Of a stretch of DNA of 64,000 bases, positions 60,896 through 64,000 are shown in pieces (the first letter of the stretch is position 1; each line of letters opens with the position of its first letter). The notes under the pieces were generated by a model that was not told the DNA's origin, searched no databases, and saw only the letters and a list, made by a program, of their open reading frames with translations. Made by a program: the position numbers and the translations under genes. Source of the stretch: Hibiscus mutabilis (lineage: Eukaryota > Streptophyta > Magnoliopsida > Malvales > Malvaceae); contig CM033741.1 of NCBI GenBank assembly GCA_019671005.1, positions 2,046,001 through 2,110,000 on the forward strand. Reading direction: 5' to 3'.

Positions 60896-62675
60896 TTAGG
60901 TCCTATCTTGCAATGGTGACAGAGGCTTTCTTGCTGGATCTGAATCAGTAAAGCTAATCTTCTTCTCAATCGGGCTGCATATCTTGGGACTCGATTTTCT
61001 TTTGTTTGTCTGTGAGAAAATCAAGTAAATTATAGCATTAATTCAATGGACTAGTGACTACTAATCAGACACTCAAGGGACCTGCACTTGTTCTTACATG
61101 TGCAGACCAACAAAATACAGAGAATCCAACATATTCTTTTCTCACCTTTGCAGAAGCACTGCCAGTATGCTTCCCACCAGAATCATGGAGATTCTTTCCT
61201 TCACGGGATTTCCTCAACAACCTTTGGTTCGCCTCATCCAATATGTTGTTTTCTTCAAACAGAACTTTCACCTATATAGATAAAATACCTTGTTAAGTTC
61301 AGACAAAGGAGAATAGAAATTTCAACATGCATCCAGTGTTCAAATTCCATGGTTCTCACCTCTTCTTCAGCTTTACTAAGGTTTAGCCTGAGATGTTCCT
61401 TGTCTTTCTCAAGGGTCTTCAATTCAGCAGCTAGTGACAAAATTATTTGAGTTGAAGGCCTCAACCTGCAAAGCACCACATAGGCCATTAGAATTAATTC
61501 AGAGACATGGGAGTATCCATTAGCGGTGAATAAATGATGATGCCTCTTAAATTGCATGCACCAAAAAATCACCATTAACCGGAAAAGATGCAGAGACAAC
61601 ATAAAAGTAAGAGAACAAAACCATCACCTATTCCACATTTTAAGCAACCTTTGGCATGATTCAAGGGAAGTGTTTGTCTCCAAGAATGCACGTCCAGATG
61701 CAACCTCATCTTTACAAATCAATGTTGACAGAACCGAATCAAGTAATTTCTCTTCCACTGTTGTGCCCTCAGAAGATGAATCAATCTTCAAGTACGGTAT
61801 ATGATTGTCAGTTTGGAGATGTGATAGTTCTTGATAAAACTATTTATGAATTGATGCTGTGTTTTCTAATCAATCCTAGTCGACAAAAAGCTGAAATTAA
61901 TCTCCTCAAAGCAGTTTTACAATGTTCAACTTACTATGACAGCAACAGAGAACAATCAGCAACAAAGAACAAATATGGTCAACACATCATTTATAGGCTA
62001 AAAATTCAAAATTTAGCAATTAAATCCAACAAAAACAGATTATTTACTACAACACAAATCAACAATTCAAAACTCAGTAACACAAAATTAAAGGGATTTA
62101 AAAAAAATACCCCTTGGTTCTCATAATGGTTTCTGTAGAAACTTAATTCTTCATTTAACTTCCCCGATTCCTTTTCCAATTCATGAACCCTAGTCTCAGC
62201 TTTCTTTGCCCTCTCATCAGCCTCATTTCCAAAATCCATCAACGCCTCCCTATCATGGTCATAAAGCAAACACTCTTTTTCCCATTTGTTACACTGGGTC
62301 AACAAATTTGCACACTCTGCCGCTAGCTTCTGATTCTCTTGCACGAAATCTCTTCAACGCCACTGCATTCATATTTGCTTCCGCCTTAAAAAAAAAAAAA
62401 AATCATTAAAAATGTCAACATTTCAAATTTTGGAGATAAATATATCATATTTTTTGTTCTTTTTTTTTTTATTTTTAACCGACCTTTGTTCGCTCTATGA
62501 TTTGATCTTTCTCTTTCAGTTTTGAGAGAAGGAACAGATAGTGCTCATGGAGGCGGCGCTGGGCTTCTTCGGTGGTACGGAGTTTCGATTGCAAAGATTC
62601 TGTGGAGACTTGAAGACCTAGGGAATCATCGATTGTTCCTTTGATGTAATCGTCGATTTCTTGAGGAATATCCAT
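60896..62675 (-). CDS. Conserved plant coiled-coil protein, function unknown, one-base insertion in exon 2
   Basis: Six exons 5'->3': 62675-62484, 62384-62111, 61785-61628, 61465-61360, 61271-61146 and 61009-60896; about 322 residues. Visible: N-terminus MDIPQEIDDYIKGTIDDSLGL; long charged heptad-like stretches (SLQSKLRTTEEAQRRLHEHY to KLKEKDQIIERTK; LAAECANLLTQCNKWEKECL; DERAKKAETRVHELEKESGK; AAELKTLEKDKEHLRLNLSK), consistent with an extended coiled coil; and a basic, Ser/Pro-containing tail (TNKRKSSPKICSPIEKK, then RKPLSPLQDRT) that could be phosphorylated or nuclear. Exon 2 has one additional base near 62345 ('tttcgtg' where the frame needs 'tttgtg'). With it removed all phases agree. I know no assigned function; an Arabidopsis neighbour of ISA3 may be its orthologue. 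Confidence 0.85.
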
Positions 62676-63556
62676 GTTTGATTGACGAAGAACCCTAGAT
62701 CTTGCAAAATGCAAAATATAATTTTTTTAAATGGAACTGTGGAATCAAAAGAAGAGGGGAAAAAGGTGAAAAATAAGAACTGATTCGGAATTGGAGTTGG
62801 GGTTTTTGAAAGGGAAGACAAAACAATGAAGGATTTGGGGAAAGGGGTTTTTTCTTCCAATTTTCTATTCACTTTCTTCAAGATGTTTTCTCTTTTCAAA
62901 TTGAAGGGAGAAGGGATTGTAAGTAGCCGTTAGACTGCGCTTTAAAAGCCCAAATATAATGTGGCCCCCACTACTGACCTAGTGATAGGATAAAATAAAA
63001 CATTTTTTCGAGTATTTTGGGCTGCATTTTTTTTTTTTGCGTGTGCAAATGGGCTGCATGGTTTAAGCCTCATTTGACTTATATTTTTAATAAAGTCTTC
63101 TAACTCAAACTTTTAATTTTCACCATTAAAATCATTAATTTCACATCATTAAATATTTTTAAATTGCTAAAACTTTTAATTTCACATCATGAATTTATTT
63201 TATTAAAATATATTTTTAAAAAAATTATTACTATTTTAAATTCCAATTCTATAAATAAAATAATGGTTCATTAATTTAATTTTGACTTTTTAATTTTTAA
63301 ATCTAATCTAAAGTAATTAATTTAATTTTCAAATCATTACTAAAAACGATATTAGTTAAAAAGTATTTGTTTACTATTTATTTTTCATCCATAATTTATT
63401 CAGTTGTTCACCATTTTAACATGCATGACGTTTATGAGTTATAACGAGTTAACGAATAAATCATTTAAATTTATATGGTGTGAGCTAAGATAATATGTAA
63501 TTATATGATTGTAGTCATATTTTCGTCCGTTAATTACATAATTAATAAGTCACGAA
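62676..63556. other. Upstream region of the coiled-coil gene and AT-rich DNA
   Basis: The first ~260 bases should hold the leader and promoter of the coiled-coil gene. From 63070 the sequence is low-complexity A/T, with no gene seen. Confidence 0.5.
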
Positions 63557-64000
63557 CAGGGCCGTCTCGGATATTTTCGGGGCCTGTGTGAAAACTTAAA
63601 AATAAGCCCTTATAAAAAGGAAATATATTTTATCTATTTAAACTATTAATTTAAAATTTTATTAATAAATCATGCAAACGTGATTGAAACAACTTCATTG
63701 TTTTATAATACATTATTTTTATTGTTTTGTAATAAATCACCTTAAATACAACTAAAATAACAAAAGGTAACCACGAACTTACAAGATTTTCACTTGAAAA
63801 AACTTGTCATTTGAGCATTTTTTATGCAAATTCATCAATCAAATATGATAAAATTAAAAAATGCAAGTAAAAACTAAAAATGTAATTAGAAAGGTATGAG
63901 TAGGAGCGACACAACTTTATTTTCGAGCCAAATAATTTCAGAAATTAAAGGAGATCGACATGGTTTTTCGGAGAATCGATAGAGTGAGGTGTTAGTTCGC
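63557..64000. mobile_element. Possible end of a hAT-like element, continuing past the window
   Basis: The stretch starting CAGGGCCGTCTCGGATATTT, followed by 'cggggcctgtgtgaaaac', resembles the terminal region of common plant hAT-type non-autonomous elements, whose inverted ends begin CAGGG. The other end is not in the window, so neither terminal repeat nor 8-bp target duplication can be confirmed. Confidence 0.35.

Overview
This is a gene-containing, AT-rich plant nuclear segment. Introns are GT-AG, several encoded proteins carry plastid transit peptides, and the gene set (plastid shikimate enzyme, SnRK2 kinase, plant cysteine oxidase, 14-3-3, VQ protein, starch debranching enzyme, phytocyanin) is that of a core eudicot. 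A rosid such as a member of the Malvaceae would fit, but that is only an impression. No bacterial, organellar or CRISPR features were seen.

Layout. 0-7 kb: a DAHP synthase gene (+) convergent with an SnRK2 kinase gene (-). 7-17 kb: a truncated plant cysteine oxidase (PCO) pseudogene (-), a TED6/TED7-like secondary-wall gene (+), a ~1 kb PIF/Harbinger-type non-autonomous transposon, an intact five-exon PCO gene (-) flanked by two copies of a duplicated non-coding segment, and MITE-like material. 17-30 kb: an intact 14-3-3 gene (+) and an intact single-exon VQ9-like gene (+), separated by repeat-rich DNA that includes a foldback element. 30-39 kb: COX6b (+), a decayed histone H3.3-type gene (-), and a divergently placed intact ten-exon organellar seryl-tRNA synthetase (+). 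40-44 kb: a block of retroelement-like repeat. 45-56 kb: a 22-exon isoamylase-3-type debranching enzyme gene (+). 56-63 kb: a uclacyanin-type phytocyanin (-), the 3' remnant of an RRM protein gene (-), and a conserved coiled-coil protein gene (-). The genes are unrelated single loci, not a pathway cluster. From memory, the ISA3 / RRM / coiled-coil order resembles a stretch of Arabidopsis chromosome 4.

The strongest unexpected signal is the number of broken reading frames. DAHP synthase, SnRK2, TED7-like, H3, ISA3, phytocyanin, the RRM remnant and the coiled-coil gene all carry indels or a stop, while PCO, 14-3-3, VQ9, COX6b and SerRS are clean across every splice junction. Most lesions are single-base changes in short homopolymers, usually C or G runs one base short. 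That pattern suggests local consensus-sequence errors for most loci. Others look like real decay: an ~25-nt loss in DAHP synthase exon 4, an 8-nt loss in H3, a GAA-to-TAA change in SnRK2, and large internal deletions in the PCO copy. No previously undescribed system could be supported.
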